Below the pieces are notes generated by a model, which saw only the letters and a list, made by a program, of their open reading frames with translations, had not been told where the DNA came from and ran no database searches. Source: Pseudomonadota bacterium (GTDB lineage Bacteria; Desulfobacterota; Desulfobulbia; Desulfobulbales; DAOVYS01). Taken from it: DNA of 7,061 nucleotides. The DNA is taken from positions 1 through 7,061 of the forward strand of contig DAOVYS010000139.1 in the NCBI GenBank assembly GCA_030635485.1, read 5' to 3'. Position numbers and translations under genes: made by a program. Each line of letters opens with the position of its first letter. Within the stretch, counting starts at the first letter, position 1. Below, one piece after another: positions 6,708-7,061 of this stretch.

Positions 6708-7061
6708 TTAAAGGTTTGCGCTGACTTTTTTGATGTGTTCTGCAAAGTCAGAGCCGAGATCGGGGTGACGAAGGGCAAGGGCTACAATGGCCTTGAGATA
6801 ACCGAGCTTGTCTCCGGCATCGTATCTGGTGCCTTCAAATTCGTAGGCAAACATGTCCCGATTGTTTGCAAGGGCCATCAGTGCGTCGGTAAGCTGGATC
6901 TCTCCTCCGTGTCCCGGAGTGGTTTTTTCCAGATATTCAAATATTTCGGGCAGCAGAATGTAGCGGCCGATAATGGCAAGGTTTGACTGAGTGGTGCCCG
7001 GCGCAGGTTTTTCGACCATCCTGTTTACGCTGTAGACTCTGTCACGCATGGATGATCCCTC
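6708..7061 (-). CDS. galU: UTP-glucose-1-phosphate uridylyltransferase, C-terminal part (5' end beyond window)
   Basis: This enzyme makes UDP-glucose from UTP and glucose 1-phosphate, the donor for envelope and storage polysaccharides and for galactose metabolism. Only the last 117 or so residues are visible, of roughly 290 in the family. The frame is open to the right edge, so the ATG at 7049 is probably an internal methionine. The visible part has the typical GalU series MVEKP, 'SNLAIIGRYILLPEIFEYLE', 'GGEIQLTDAL' and 'FEGTRYDAGDKLGYLKA'. The invariant-looking VEKP and the GEIQLTDA/YDAGDK blocks separate it from related nucleotidyltransferases such as RfbA. The TAA stop at 6710-6708 lies at the outer edge of the heptamer palindrome. 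No ordinary GC-rich terminator follows it. Confidence 0.93.
   Translation of the reverse strand, partial: EGSSMRDRVYSVNRMVEKPAPGTTQSNLAIIGRYILLPEIFEYLEKTTPGHGGEIQLTDALMALANNRDMFAYEFEGTRYDAGDKLGYLKAIVALALRHPDLGSDFAEHIKKVSANL

Noticed and set aside
6708..7049. A small separate gene starting at the ATG at 7049.
   Set aside because: The frame stays open to the window edge and the protein begins in the middle of GalU-conserved sequence, so it is the end of galU.

Overview
The window reads as an ordinary stretch of a Gram-negative bacterial chromosome. The best guess is a sulfate-reducer-like Desulfobacterota (the former Deltaproteobacteria). That guess rests on the mix of genes (a BatD-type protein, LarC, and PriA/Def/Fmt in a row) and on the style of the proteins. 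No marker gene fixes the taxon. Nearly all of it is coding, and no transposase, phage gene, tRNA, rRNA or CRISPR array is visible.

Layout. On the + strand, the left edge (2-814) holds the C-terminal part of a BatD-like membrane protein, probably the end of a bat operon that lies outside the window. A 98-bp convergent spacer with several small palindromes follows. Everything to the right is on the - strand. Read in the direction of transcription, the order is: galU 3' end (7061-6708), a 113-bp spacer made almost wholly of a large inverted repeat of heptamers (6595-6707), priA (6594-4138), a 75-bp spacer with a probable intrinsic terminator and a possible promoter, then a tight cluster def (4062-3538), fmt (3541-2564), larC (2560-1379) and pgpA (1374-913). 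In this cluster def and fmt overlap by 4 bp as ATGA, fmt and larC are 3 bp apart, and larC and pgpA are 4 bp apart. This points to one translationally coupled transcript.

How the genes fit together. Fmt formylates initiator Met-tRNA and Def removes the formyl group from new proteins, so these two are a classic functional pair. PriA restarts stalled replication forks. PgpA makes phosphatidylglycerol. LarC inserts nickel into the pincer cofactor of lactate racemase and related enzymes. It is the odd member of an otherwise housekeeping operon, and its usual partners (LarB, LarE, LarA) are not in the window. GalU makes UDP-glucose for envelope polysaccharides.

I see no convincing new multi-gene system. 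The most unusual structure is the heptamer palindrome between galU and priA. It ends exactly at the priA start codon and leaves that gene without a Shine-Dalgarno sequence.
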